From positions 124,001-188,000 of the forward strand of contig NZ_JAEMHK010000005.1 of the NCBI RefSeq assembly GCF_016458235.1: a DNA stretch of 64,000 bases. The letters are read 5' to 3'. Within the stretch, counting starts at the first letter, position 1; each line of letters starts with the position of its first letter. The position numbers and the translations under genes are program-made. This document shows positions 50,028-59,343 of this stretch, in pieces. Below the pieces are notes generated by a model, which was not told the origin of the DNA, ran no database searches, and was given only the letters and a program-made list of their open reading frames with translations. Source of the stretch: Geomonas propionica. GTDB lineage: Bacteria > Desulfobacterota > Desulfuromonadia > Geobacterales > Geobacteraceae.

Positions 50028-50411
50028 ATGAAGAACCTGAAGCGCACCTTGGCTATCGTAGTAACCCTTCTCTCTATAGCAACTCCCTGTCTCGCCGAAG
50101 AAAACGCTATGAGGACCATCTTCGAGGATTCCTTCTACGGCGGTCTCGCCGGCGGCCTGGTCGGTGCGGCCACGCTTGCCTTCACCAATAAGCCCGGTGA
50201 CCACCTGCAGAACGTCGGCATCGGCGCGGGCATCGGTGTCATCATTGGTGCTGTCTACGGCGCGGTCACCACCTCCCGTTCCCTGGCGGAGTATGACAAC
50301 GGCAAGGTGAAGTTCGCCATCCCCACCATCCACCCTGAAATCAGGGAAGGGAACGCCAAGGGGCAGAGCAACATCGTCGCCATGGCCGAGTTGCTGCGCG
50401 GCAAGTTCTGA
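50028..50411 (+). CDS. Exported glycine-zipper protein
   Basis: 127 aa with a signal peptide (MKNLKRTLAIVVTLLSIATPCLA). Gly-rich hydrophobic stretches (FYGGLAGGLVGAATLAF; VGIGAGIGVIIGAVYGAV) resemble glycine-zipper envelope proteins. Function unknown. Ends at a clear terminator. Confidence 0.6.
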   Translation: MKNLKRTLAIVVTLLSIATPCLAEENAMRTIFEDSFYGGLAGGLVGAATLAFTNKPGDHLQNVGIGAGIGVIIGAVYGAVTTSRSLAEYDNGKVKFAIPTIHPEIREGNAKGQSNIVAMAELLRGKF

Positions 50412-50438
50412 TCACACAATCCCAGCGACACGAACCAC

Positions 50439-50467
50439 AAGGGAGGCTTACGCCTCCCTTTTTTTTT
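50439..50467 (+). terminator. Rho-independent terminator
   Basis: AAGGGAGGC-TTAC-GCCTCCCTT and a run of T. Confidence 0.92.
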
Positions 50468-50530
50468 GCACCCGCGCCGGCCGTGGGATAAACTACACGG
50501 GCTTACAGCTCACCAAACCGGGGGTGCCCT

Positions 50531-51562
50531 TTGGCGGAAATCGAAACTCGCTCGGATTTGCTTTCCTATACCGACGCCATGCTCACCTGGGTCAGCGGGC
50601 GAGGGCGCATCCTGATCGTCGTGCACGACAACCCCGACCCCGACTCGCTTGCTTCCGCCATGGCGCTTCGGCACCTCTTCGCGGTCCGGCTGAACCGGGA
50701 GGCGGTGATTGCCTTCTCCGGCATGATCGGCAGGAGCGAGAACCTGGCCATGGCCAAGCTGCTGCAAATCCCGCTCACCCCGTTCCCGCTGATCGATTTC
50801 AAGGCCTTCCCGGTGGTCTGCCTGCTGGACACCCAACCTGGCACCGGCAACAACTCGCTCCCCCTGGACGTGCGCGCCGATATCGTCATCGACCATCATC
50901 CCATGCGGGAGTCAAGCGCCTCCTGCCGATGGGTAGACATCCGTCCTAATTACGGCACCACTGCGACCATCATCTACGAATACCTCAAGGTGCAGGGGGT
51001 CTCGGTCGGCACCAAACTGGCCACGGCGCTCTTCTACGCCATCAAGTCCGAGACCCAGGATCTTGGGCGGGAGGCGGCCCGCCCGGACCGTGACGCCTAC
51101 CTGGTCCTCTTCCCGCTGGCCAACAAGACCTTGCTCAACAGCATCACCCGGCCCAACCTCCCCAGGGAATATTTCATCGCGCTGCACAGCGCGCTGGAGC
51201 ACGCGAGCCTCTACGGCAAGGTGCTGGTCGCTTCCCTGGACGGGGTGCAGTTCCCCGAGGTGGTCTCCGAGTTGGCCGATCTCCTGGTGCGGCTGGAGGG
51301 GACAGAGACGGTCCTCTGCCTGGGGCATTACAGCCAGGAGCTGGTCCTTTCCATCCGGACCACCAGCGAGGAGATCAATGCCGGCGAGCTGATTCGCAAA
51401 CTGGTGGCCGGTATCGGCACCGCCGGCGGCCACGGCATGATGGCGGGGGGGAAGGTCGATAATGTGGCGCCTGGGCAGGTCGGGGAACTGGAAACGGTGC
51501 TGACCCAGAGGTTCCTCGCCGAGCTCGATGTGACCGATCCACCATTAGCCTTAGTCCCGTAA
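50531..51562 (+). CDS. DHH-family phosphoesterase (NrnA-like)
   Basis: 343 aa. DHH motifs: VVHDNPDPDSLASAMAL, LLDTQPG, IDHHPMRESS; DHHA1 GGHGMMAGG near the C-terminus. NrnA-like enzymes degrade short oligoribonucleotides or pAp/pGpG. TTG start at 50531 with GGGGGTG upstream. The gene stands alone between a terminator and the desulfurase (54-bp gap), with which it may be co-transcribed. Confidence 0.85.
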   Translation: MAEIETRSDLLSYTDAMLTWVSGRGRILIVVHDNPDPDSLASAMALRHLFAVRLNREAVIAFSGMIGRSENLAMAKLLQIPLTPFPLIDFKAFPVVCLLDTQPGTGNNSLPLDVRADIVIDHHPMRESSASCRWVDIRPNYGTTATIIYEYLKVQGVSVGTKLATALFYAIKSETQDLGREAARPDRDAYLVLFPLANKTLLNSITRPNLPREYFIALHSALEHASLYGKVLVASLDGVQFPEVVSELADLLVRLEGTETVLCLGHYSQELVLSIRTTSEEINAGELIRKLVAGIGTAGGHGMMAGGKVDNVAPGQVGELETVLTQRFLAELDVTDPPLALVP

Positions 51563-51615
51563 ACAATTCATGAAAGCGGTTGCCAAAGCCCCCTTAAAAT
51601 GCTAGTAAATACGGT

Positions 51616-52752
51616 ATGTCCGTATTCCTTGATAACGCAGCGACTTCATTCCCGAAACCGGACGCCGTGTACCAGGCGATGGACGCTGCCATGCGGGAAA
51701 TCGGTGTCGCACCGGGCAGGGGAGGATACCGCCAGTCGCTTGCCGCGGCCCGCATGGTCTTCGAAGCACGCTCCGCTTTAGCCCGTTTTTTCGGAGTCTC
51801 GGACTCCTCCCGCCTCGTCTTCACCCACAGCGCCACGGAATCGATAAATATCGCGGTCTTCGGATTGCTAAAGCCCGGCGATCACGTGGTCTCCACCAGC
51901 GTCGAGCACAACGCGTTATCGCGCCCGCTGCACCTGGCGGCCAAGCGCGGCGCCGAAGTGACCTTCGTGGCATCCGACGCCTGCGGCATGGTTTCCGAAC
52001 AGGACATCGCCCGCGCCATGCGCCCCAACACGAAGCTGGTCGCGCTCGCCCATTGCTCCAACGTCACCGGCGCGGTACAGCCCATCGCCGAGATCGCACG
52101 GGTGGCACGGCAAGGGGGCGCGCTCTTCCTGGTGGACGCAGCGCAAAGCGCCGGCTTTTTCCCCATCGATGTGGAACAGCTGGGGATCGATCTTTTGGCC
52201 GCCCCGGGCCACAAGGGGCTGTACGGCCCCCCCGGTACCGGCATCCTCGCGGTCGGCCCCGGCATCACCCTGGAGCCGCTGCAGGTGGGCGGCACCGGTG
52301 GCAGCGCCAGTAACCCCGAGCCCCCGGAGCAGATGCCCGAGCGGCTGGAAAGCGGCACCATCAACACTCCGGCCATCGCCGGACTCAAGGCCGGACTGGA
52401 TTTCATCGAGGCGACCGGCCTCGACGTGATCCGCGCCAGGGAAACCGCCTTGGTCGACCAGCTCCTGGCCGGACTCTCCGCCATCCCGGGGGTGCGGCTG
52501 TACGGCCCGCTCCAGGGCGAACGCGGCGCCGCCGTCTCCTTCAACGTGGAGGGACACGACCCGGCCGCCTTGGGCTACCTGCTCGACAGCGAGTACGACA
52601 TCAGCGTTCGCGTCGGTCTGCACTGCGCGCCGGACGTGCATCGCAGCATCGGCAGCTTCCCCGAAGGAACCGTCAGGGTCAGCCCCGGCTTTTTTAACAC
52701 CGAATCGGATATCGACTTTTTTATTAAGGCGCTGCGTGAGATAATATCATGA
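51616..52752 (+). CDS. Cysteine desulfurase-family aminotransferase (class V)
   Basis: 378 aa PLP enzyme. PLP Lys in APGHKGLYGP, ligand VDAAQSAG, ATNPF-like start (FLDNAATSFPKP), active-site Cys in RVGLHCAPDVHRSIGSFPEGTVRVSPGFFNTESDID. This pattern is the CsdA/SufS-like subgroup seen in anaerobes (TIGR01977 type). Provides sulfur, or selenium, for cofactors. No Fe-S assembly genes adjoin. Confidence 0.85.
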   Translation: MSVFLDNAATSFPKPDAVYQAMDAAMREIGVAPGRGGYRQSLAAARMVFEARSALARFFGVSDSSRLVFTHSATESINIAVFGLLKPGDHVVSTSVEHNALSRPLHLAAKRGAEVTFVASDACGMVSEQDIARAMRPNTKLVALAHCSNVTGAVQPIAEIARVARQGGALFLVDAAQSAGFFPIDVEQLGIDLLAAPGHKGLYGPPGTGILAVGPGITLEPLQVGGTGGSASNPEPPEQMPERLESGTINTPAIAGLKAGLDFIEATGLDVIRARETALVDQLLAGLSAIPGVRLYGPLQGERGAAVSFNVEGHDPAALGYLLDSEYDISVRVGLHCAPDVHRSIGSFPEGTVRVSPGFFNTESDIDFFIKALREIIS

Positions 52753-52836
52753 GCGCGGCTCCGGCTCATGAGCCGGGCGCAGCACGTCACCTCTCTGCAT
52801 GAGCCAGCAAGGGGCGTTGCCGATGGGAAGGGCGCT

Positions 52837-52861
52837 GGGCGAATGATTATTCGCCCCTACA
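52837..52861. repeat. REP-like palindrome, copy 2
   Basis: GGGCGAATGATTATTCGCCC then CTACA, identical to copy 1 at 1365-1389. Confidence 0.85.
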
Positions 52862-52980
52862 ATTAATGAGCAATAGACGGCAAAAGGGCCGTGGAAGGGG
52901 ATACTACGAAACGTTCAGCTTTGTTGGTCAGGGATGAGGAATTCGGTTTTTCTGAAGGCAGCAACGTACAGGGAGTGGAT

Positions 52981-54300
52981 ATGAAGAAAATCTATGTTCT
53001 TGATACAAATGTACTTCTGTACGACCCGCAGGCTCTCACCAAGTTTGAAGACAACGCCATCATCATTCCCATCACGGTTATCGAGGAGATCGACCGGTTC
53101 AAGAAGGACATGAACGAGACCGGCCGCAACGCGCGCCAGGTATCCCGGCTCATGGACGCCTTCCGCAAGGAGGGTTCGCTGTCGCAGGGACTCGCCCTGG
53201 AGAGCGGCGGCACCTTGAAGATCGAGATCTACGAGGAAAAGGTGATGAAGCGGCTCCCGCCTGAGCTGCGTGAGGAAAGGGGCGACAACCGCATCCTGGC
53301 GGTGGCCGTGGACCTCATGGAATCCCAGAAAGAGATGCCGGTCATCCTAGTCACCAAGGACACCAACCTGCGCATCAAGGCCGATGCCCTCGGGCTCGCG
53401 GCCCAGGATTACGAATCCGACAAGGTCGCCATCGACGACCTCTACTCGGGCTGCGCCACGCTCGAGGCCGGGGCGGACGTCATCGACCGCTTCTACAGCC
53501 AGGGTTGGTTGGAGATGGACAACGGCTACCTGCCCAACCAGTACCTGCTCCTCAACGAAGCGGGCAACCCCTCGCACAGCGCGATTGGGCGTTTCGACCA
53601 TGTCTCCCGCAGGATGGTGCCGCTCAGCAAGGTGGACAAGGAAGGTGTTTGGAGCCTGTTCCCGAGGAACCTGGAGCAGTCCCTGGCGCTGGACGCCCTC
53701 TTGGACGACAACATCAAGATCGTGACCCTGGTGGGGAAGGCCGGCACCGGCAAAACGCTCCTCGCCATCGCGGCCGGCCTGCAAAAGACCGCGGAAGAGA
53801 ACGTCTACAACCGCCTGCTGGTTTCGCGCCCGGTGTTCCCGATGGGACGCGACCTAGGCTTTCTCCCCGGCGACATCGAGGAAAAGCTCTCCCCCTGGAT
53901 GCAGCCGATCTTCGACAACGTCGAGCTCCTTCTGAGCGGGCATGAAGGGGAGAAACGCCACAGCAAGGGGTACAAGGAGCTGATGGCGATGGGGATTCTC
54001 GAGATCGAGCCGCTCACCTACATCAGGGGGCGCTCCATCCCGAACCAGTACATGATCGTCGACGAGGCGCAGAACCTGACCCCGCACGAAATCAAGACCA
54101 TCGTTACCCGTGCCGGCGAGGGGACCAAGATCATCCTGACCGGTGACCCGTACCAGATCGACAACCCTTACGTGGACGCAGAAAGCAACGGCCTCACTTA
54201 CGTGGTCGAGCGCCTGAAAGAGCAGAGCATCTCCGCCCATGTCACCATGACCAAGGGGGAACGCAGCGACTTGGCCGAACTGGCCGCGAACCTGCTGTAA
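52981..54300 (+). CDS. PIN domain - PhoH ATPase fusion
   Basis: 439 aa. N-terminal PIN nuclease (VLDTNVLLYDPQALTKFEDNAI; EERGDNRILAVA; VTKDTNLRIKA) followed by a PhoH ATPase (GKAGTGKTLLAIAAGLQ, Walker B MIVDEAQN, LTGDPYQID). PhoH2-type proteins of this kind unwind and cut RNA. The frame continues upstream to a GTG at 52891, but ATG 52981 has AGGGAGTGG and matches the family N-terminus. Confidence 0.88.
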   Translation: MKKIYVLDTNVLLYDPQALTKFEDNAIIIPITVIEEIDRFKKDMNETGRNARQVSRLMDAFRKEGSLSQGLALESGGTLKIEIYEEKVMKRLPPELREERGDNRILAVAVDLMESQKEMPVILVTKDTNLRIKADALGLAAQDYESDKVAIDDLYSGCATLEAGADVIDRFYSQGWLEMDNGYLPNQYLLLNEAGNPSHSAIGRFDHVSRRMVPLSKVDKEGVWSLFPRNLEQSLALDALLDDNIKIVTLVGKAGTGKTLLAIAAGLQKTAEENVYNRLLVSRPVFPMGRDLGFLPGDIEEKLSPWMQPIFDNVELLLSGHEGEKRHSKGYKELMAMGILEIEPLTYIRGRSIPNQYMIVDEAQNLTPHEIKTIVTRAGEGTKIILTGDPYQIDNPYVDAESNGLTYVVERLKEQSISAHVTMTKGERSDLAELAANLL

Positions 54301-54331
54301 CGACGCCAAAACCTTACAACGGGAGAAAAAA

Positions 54332-54365
54332 GGGGGCACGCTGCTGGTGCCCTCTCTATTTTTTT
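54332..54365 (+). terminator. Terminator abutting the tsaD start
   Basis: GGGCAC (54334-54339) and GTGCCC (54347-54352), then CTCTATTTTTTT; the tsaD ATG follows immediately at 54366. Confidence 0.6.
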
Positions 54366-55394
54366 ATGCTTTTACTTGCGCTGGAATCTTCATGTGACGA
54401 AACCGCGGCGGCGGTGGTGAAAGACGGCAGGACCGTCCTCTCCAGCATCGTGGCAAGCCAGATCAGCACCCATGCCGAGTACGGCGGGGTGGTGCCCGAG
54501 ATCGCCTCGCGGCAGCACCTGGAGGCGGTCTCCATCGTGGTGGAACAGGCGCTCCAGGAAGCAGGGTTGGGGATCACCGACATCGAGGGCGTGGCCGTAA
54601 CCCAGGGCCCGGGCTTGGCCGGTGCGCTTCTGGTCGGGGTCTCCGCCGCCAAGGGGCTCTCCTTTGGCAGAAACATCCCGCTGGTCGGGGTGAACCACAT
54701 CGAGGGGCACCTCCTGGCCGTTTTCCTGGAGCGGCCGGTGGAGTTCCCCTTTATCGCCCTGGCGGTCTCCGGGGGGCACTCGCACTTGTACCGGGTCGAC
54801 GGCATCGGCCGTTATAAGACGCTCGGGCAGACCGTCGACGACGCCGCCGGCGAGGCCTTCGACAAGGTGGCCAAGCTGATCGGTCTACCTTACCCCGGGG
54901 GCGTGGCCATCGACCGTCTCGCCACTAGCGGCGATCCGCAGGCCATCAAGTTCCCGCGCCCGCTCTTGCACGACGGCACCTTCAACTTCAGCTTTTCGGG
55001 GCTTAAGACGGCGGTGCTCACCCACGTGGGCAAGCACCCGGAGGCGAAAGGGGCGGGCATCAACGATCTCGCTGCCTCCTTCCAGGCCGCGGTCTGCGAG
55101 GTGCTCACCAAGAAGACGGCGGCGGCAGTCGCCGAGACCGGTATCAAGCGGCTGGTGGTGGCTGGTGGGGTCGCCTGCAACAGCGGCCTGCGCCGCTCCA
55201 TGGCCCAGTACGCCGAGGCGAACGGTGTGGAACTCTCCATCCCGTCGCCGAAACTCTGCGCCGACAACGCGGCCATGATCGCGGTTCCCGGCGACTTCTA
55301 TCTTGAGGCCGGGTACCGAAGCGGTTTCGACCTGGATGCGCTCCCGGTCTGGCCGCTGGATAAGCTTGCGGCACGTTTCCAGGGAGGGAAGTGA
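54366..55394 (+). CDS. tsaD: tRNA N6-threonylcarbamoyladenosine transferase
   Basis: 342 aa. MLLLALESSCDETAAAVVKDG, VTQGPGLAGALLVG, HIEGHLLA (metal His pair), SGGHSHLY, and VAGGVACNSGLR. Attaches the threonylcarbamoyl group to A37 of ANN-decoding tRNAs. The start agrees with the family, but there is no ribosome site: T-rich terminator tail precedes it. Its stop overlaps the rsmA start (TGATG). Confidence 0.95.
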   Translation: MLLLALESSCDETAAAVVKDGRTVLSSIVASQISTHAEYGGVVPEIASRQHLEAVSIVVEQALQEAGLGITDIEGVAVTQGPGLAGALLVGVSAAKGLSFGRNIPLVGVNHIEGHLLAVFLERPVEFPFIALAVSGGHSHLYRVDGIGRYKTLGQTVDDAAGEAFDKVAKLIGLPYPGGVAIDRLATSGDPQAIKFPRPLLHDGTFNFSFSGLKTAVLTHVGKHPEAKGAGINDLAASFQAAVCEVLTKKTAAAVAETGIKRLVVAGGVACNSGLRRSMAQYAEANGVELSIPSPKLCADNAAMIAVPGDFYLEAGYRSGFDLDALPVWPLDKLAARFQGGK

Positions 55395-56224
55395 TGGAGA
55401 AAAAGATCAAGGCCAAAAAGGAGTTCGGCCAGAACTTCCTGGTGGATGACAACGTGCTGAACCGCATCGTTTCCTGCGTGGCGCCTACCAGCGACGACTG
55501 CATTCTCGAGGTGGGGCCTGGGCGGGGTGCGCTGTCCCGGCTCCTGGTGGCCTCGGGCGCGCGCTTCGTTGCGGTCGAGTGGGACCGCGAGCTGATCCCG
55601 GTCCTGCACGCCGAGTTCGCAGGCAACGACCGCGTCGAGATCGGCCACGGCGATATCCTCAGGGTGGACCTGCACCAGATCCTCACTACGCGCGCTCCCG
55701 GGCGGAAGTGGAAGGTGGCGGCCAACCTCCCCTACAACATCTCCTCCCAGGTGCTCTTCAAGTTCATGGAGCACTGCGACCTCTTCGAATCCCTGGTACT
55801 CATGCTGCAGAAAGAGGTGGGGGACCGCTTGACCGCCCCTCCCGCCTGTAAGGAGTACGGCGCCCTCACCGTGCTGCTCAGGCTGCACTTCGACATCCGC
55901 CGTGAGTTCATCGTCAAGCCCGGCTCCTTCCGCCCCGTCCCCAAGGTCGACTCCGCCGTGCTCAGCTTTACACCGCTTGCCGCGCCGCGGGCCGAAGTGG
56001 GGGACGAGGAACTGTTTCGGCGCCTGGTGAAGGGGGCCTTCAACCAGCGCAGGAAGACACTCTTGAATTCGCTGCGCTCCTCCGGCTTCGATGACGGAGA
56101 CGGCTCGCTTTCCGCCGCGCTCTCTCGCTGCGGCATCGATGGACTGCGGCGCGGGGAAACCCTGGCGCTGGAAGAGTTCGCGGCGCTATCCAGGGACTTG
56201 TGCTCCGGGAAAACTCTGGCATAA
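55394..56224 (+). CDS. rsmA: 16S rRNA dimethyladenosine transferase
   Basis: 276 aa (KsgA). KKEFGQNFLVDDNVLNRI, SAM site EVGPGRGALSRLL, NLPYNISSQVLFKF (catalytic NLPY), and RPVPKVDSAVLSF. Dimethylates two adenines near the 3' end of 16S rRNA. Confidence 0.95.
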   Translation: MEKKIKAKKEFGQNFLVDDNVLNRIVSCVAPTSDDCILEVGPGRGALSRLLVASGARFVAVEWDRELIPVLHAEFAGNDRVEIGHGDILRVDLHQILTTRAPGRKWKVAANLPYNISSQVLFKFMEHCDLFESLVLMLQKEVGDRLTAPPACKEYGALTVLLRLHFDIRREFIVKPGSFRPVPKVDSAVLSFTPLAAPRAEVGDEELFRRLVKGAFNQRRKTLLNSLRSSGFDDGDGSLSAALSRCGIDGLRRGETLALEEFAALSRDLCSGKTLA

Positions 56225-56283
56225 ACACACATGAGTATGCTATATAAGAACGCTAATTTTTTATCATCGGAGGAGTGCGCCTC

Positions 56284-57636
56284 ATGAAAGTATGCGTGAT
56301 CGGTTCTGGATACGTCGGCCTCGTTGCCGGCACCTGCTTCGCCGAGAGCGGTAATGACGTCATCTGCGTGGACGTCGACGAGGCCAAGATCGAAGGTCTC
56401 AAGCGCGGCGTGATTCCCATCTACGAGCCAGGATTGAAGGAAATGGTGCTCAAAAACGGCGAGGAGGGACGCCTCAAGTTCACCACCGACCTGGACGCGG
56501 CCGTCAAGGAATCCCTGGTCTGCTTCATCGCCGTTGGTACCCCGCCGGGCGCGGACGGCTCCGCCGACCTGCAGTACGTCCTCTCCGTGGCCCGCAACAT
56601 CGGCTGCGCCATGGAAAGCTTCAAGATCATCGTGGACAAATCCACCGTCCCCGTGGGGACTGCGGACAAGGTGCGCACAGCGGTGAAGGAAGAGCTCGAT
56701 GCACGCGGCGTGCACATCGAGTTCGACGTGGTCTCCAACCCCGAGTTCCTCAAGGAAGGGGCGGCGATCGACGACTTCATGAAACCCGACCGCGTCGTGA
56801 TCGGCACCGACAACGTGCGGACCGCGGAAATAATGAAAGAGCTGTACTCCGCCTTCATGCGCAAGTCCAACCGCTTGCTGGTCATGGACATCAGAAGCGC
56901 CGAGATGACCAAGTACGCGGCCAACGCCATGCTGGCGACCCGCATCACCTTCATGAACCAGATCGCCAACCTCTGCGAGGTGATGGGTGCCGACGTGATG
57001 GCCGTGCGCGAGGGGATCGGTTCCGATTCCCGCATCGGCTATGACTTCCTCTTCCCTGGCGTCGGCTACGGCGGCTCCTGCTTCCCGAAGGACGTCAAGG
57101 CGCTCGTTAGGACTGCCGACGAGTGCAGCTACGACTTTATACTGCTGAAGGCGGTGGAGGCTGCGAACGAGCGGCAAAAGCGCATCCTCTCCGACAAGCT
57201 GGAGCGCCGCCTGGGGGAGGGTGGGGACAAGCCGCTGGCCGGCAAGAGCATCGCCGTGTGGGGTCTTTCCTTCAAGCCCCGCACCGACGACATGAGGGAG
57301 GCTCCCTCGCTCACCATCATTAACCGGCTCCTTGAGCTGGGCGCGACGGTGCGGGCCCACGATCCCGAGGCTCTCAACGAGGCGAAGAAGCATTTCGGCG
57401 AGCGGATCGGTTACCACATGAACCCTTACGAGCCGCTCAAGGGTGCCGACGCCCTGGTCATAATCACCGAGTGGAACGAGTACCGCAACCCCGATTTCGA
57501 CCGGATCAAGACGCTCCTGGTCAACCCGCTCATCTTCGACGGCAGGAACCTGTACCAGCCCGGGCGCATGCGCGAGATCGGCTACGAGTACCACCCGATC
57601 GGTAGAAACGGCGCTGCAGTCTGCGAGATGGAATAA
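56284..57636 (+). CDS. ugd: UDP-glucose 6-dehydrogenase
   Basis: 450 aa. NAD site MKVCVIGSGYVGLVAGTCFAESG, catalytic Cys in GYGGSCFPKDVKAL, Lys in ADVMAVREGIG-flanking segment, and C-terminal UDP-binding WGLSFKPRTDDMREAPS. Oxidises UDP-glucose to UDP-glucuronate. GGAGGAGTGCGCCTC precedes ATG 56284. Its product is the substrate of the decarboxylase just downstream. Confidence 0.94.
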   Translation: MKVCVIGSGYVGLVAGTCFAESGNDVICVDVDEAKIEGLKRGVIPIYEPGLKEMVLKNGEEGRLKFTTDLDAAVKESLVCFIAVGTPPGADGSADLQYVLSVARNIGCAMESFKIIVDKSTVPVGTADKVRTAVKEELDARGVHIEFDVVSNPEFLKEGAAIDDFMKPDRVVIGTDNVRTAEIMKELYSAFMRKSNRLLVMDIRSAEMTKYAANAMLATRITFMNQIANLCEVMGADVMAVREGIGSDSRIGYDFLFPGVGYGGSCFPKDVKALVRTADECSYDFILLKAVEAANERQKRILSDKLERRLGEGGDKPLAGKSIAVWGLSFKPRTDDMREAPSLTIINRLLELGATVRAHDPEALNEAKKHFGERIGYHMNPYEPLKGADALVIITEWNEYRNPDFDRIKTLLVNPLIFDGRNLYQPGRMREIGYEYHPIGRNGAAVCEME

Positions 57637-57645
57637 CGACTAACT

Positions 57646-57768
57646 GCTGTTCTACGTTATATGTTCTAGGTTCTACGTTTCTTAAACCGTGGGCATTGCA
57701 GTGGGGGCGACCTCGGTGGGCCTGGCGGTGGCAGTTAACATAGAACGTAGAACATAGAACGTAGAACG
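57646..57768. repeat. Intergenic inverted repeat of GTTCTACGTT words
   Basis: Left arm TGTTCTACGTTATATGTTCT (plus further copy) and right arm ACATAGAACGTAGAACATAG pair across the gap between ugd and the decarboxylase gene. Confidence 0.75.
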
Positions 57769-57790
57769 GTTTTTACCTTCCGAGGTTTCA

Positions 57791-58726
57791 ATGCGCATTT
57801 TGGTCACCGGCGGCGCCGGTTTCATCGGCTCACATCTTTGCGAGAGGCTGTTGAAGGAGGGGCACGACGTCATCTGCCTCGACAACTTCTTCACGGGTAG
57901 CAAACGCAATATCGCACACATGCTGGACCACCGCGGCTTCGAGCTGATCCGCCACGACGTCACCGAGCCCATCCTCCTCGAGGTGGACCGGATCTACAAC
58001 CTGGCCTGTCCCGCTTCGCCGATCCACTACCAGTACAACCCGGTCAAGACCACCAAGACCAGCGTGATGGGCGCCATCAACATGCTGGGGATCGCCAAGA
58101 GGGTGAGGGCCAGGATCCTGCAGGCCTCGACCTCGGAGGTGTACGGGGACCCGCAGGTGCACCCGCAGACGGAGGCGTACTGGGGCAACGTCAACACCCT
58201 GGGGCTGAGAAGCTGCTACGACGAGGGGAAACGCGTCGCCGAGACCCTGATGATGGACTACCATCGTCAGAACCACGTGGACGTCAGAATCATCAGGATC
58301 TTCAATACCTACGGCCCCAAGATGGCGGAGAACGACGGCCGCGTGGTCTCCAACTTCATCCTGCAGGCCCTCAAGGGAGAGGACATCACCGTCTACGGCG
58401 AAGGGGAACAGACCCGTTCTTTCTGCTTCGTCTCCGACCTCGTGGAAGGGATGATGCGCATGATGGAGACTCCGGGCTTTACCGGCCCGGTCAACCTAGG
58501 CAATCCGGCCGAGACCACGATCCTGGAATTCGCCAAGAAGATCATCGACCTCACCGGGTCCACCTCGCGCATCGTCTACCGCCCCCTGCCTGCGGATGAC
58601 CCCAAACAGAGGCAGCCCGATATCACGCTCGCCAAGCAGATGCTCGGCTGGGAGCCAAAGGTGAGCGTGGACGACGGGCTCAGGCAAACCATCGACTATT
58701 TCCGCTCCGTCCTCACCTCGGCATAG
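57791..58726 (+). CDS. uxs: UDP-glucuronate decarboxylase
   Basis: 311 aa extended [18 protein letters not shown], catalytic Tyr-Lys in [18 protein letters not shown], and a C-terminus [24 protein letters not shown]. Converts UDP-glucuronate to UDP-xylose for surface polysaccharide. Follows ugd, which makes its substrate. Confidence 0.93.
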   Translation: MRILVTGGAGFIGSHLCERLLKEGHDVICLDNFFTGSKRNIAHMLDHRGFELIRHDVTEPILLEVDRIYNLACPASPIHYQYNPVKTTKTSVMGAINMLGIAKRVRARILQASTSEVYGDPQVHPQTEAYWGNVNTLGLRSCYDEGKRVAETLMMDYHRQNHVDVRIIRIFNTYGPKMAENDGRVVSNFILQALKGEDITVYGEGEQTRSFCFVSDLVEGMMRMMETPGFTGPVNLGNPAETTILEFAKKIIDLTGSTSRIVYRPLPADDPKQRQPDITLAKQMLGWEPKVSVDDGLRQTIDYFRSVLTSA

Positions 58727-58732
58727 GAACGC

Positions 58733-59155
58733 ATGCAGAAACGATTCTTTCTAGTACCGGCAGCGGTCATCATCTTCATTCTCTGCTTCACCGTCTTCGG
58801 TGACCGGGGGCTGCTGCGCATCAACCATCTGCACCGCGATCTGGACGAGACGCAGAAACGGCTGAACGAGCTGAAAGAGGAAAACGACCAATTGAAGCGG
58901 GAGATTGCCGCCCTGCAGTCGGACCGGCGCTACCTGGAGAGCATCGCCCGCCGCGACTTCGGCCTGGTGCGCGGCAATGAGGTGATCTACCAGTTCACGC
59001 CCGGCGCCGGGAAGCCCGCTGCGGCCAACACCGAGGCGGAAGCTGGGGCGCAAGGTGCTGGGACCGCCGCCCCCACAACCCAGGGAGGAGCGACTGCGCC
59101 AGCGGCGGCACGCCCTGCCCAACCGGTGCGACCCGCGGCGCGTTCCGGTAAGTAA
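58733..59155 (+). CDS. FtsB/DivIC-family division protein
   Basis: 140 aa. One transmembrane helix (FFLVPAAVIIFILCFTVFG), a coiled coil (LDETQKRLNELKEENDQLKREIAALQSD), and YLESIARRDFGLVRGNEVIYQF. The last ~45 residues are Ala/Pro/Thr-rich. Part of the FtsQLB-type complex at the septum. Confidence 0.85.
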   Translation: MQKRFFLVPAAVIIFILCFTVFGDRGLLRINHLHRDLDETQKRLNELKEENDQLKREIAALQSDRRYLESIARRDFGLVRGNEVIYQFTPGAGKPAAANTEAEAGAQGAGTAAPTTQGGATAPAAARPAQPVRPAARSGK

Positions 59156-59172
59156 CGTATGAGGGAAAAAGT

Positions 59173-59343
59173 ATGACTCAGGCTGGAAAGCAACATTGCG
59201 TGGTCTGCGCCTGGCGCGAACACTGTTCCAAGAAATTCTGCGTGCCCGACGGCGGCGCCCACTGCCCGGACTTCACACGCGACGTGACCATAAAACCCGT
59301 GCCCGACGCGGAAAAGGATAAGGAAAGGGAGGAGAAGATATGA
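59173..59343 (+). CDS. 56-aa Cys-rich protein overlapping argS
   Basis: MTQAGKQHCVVCAWREHCSK, KFCVPDGGAHCPDFTRDV and a charged Lys/Glu-rich tail. Five Cys (C-x2-C-x6-C-x5-C-x9-C-like spacing) suggest a metal site. It starts 17 bp after the FtsB-like gene, and its stop overlaps argS by four bases (ATGA). Its conserved-looking Cys and tight coupling support a real gene; function unknown. Confidence 0.6.
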   Translation: MTQAGKQHCVVCAWREHCSKKFCVPDGGAHCPDFTRDVTIKPVPDAEKDKEREEKI

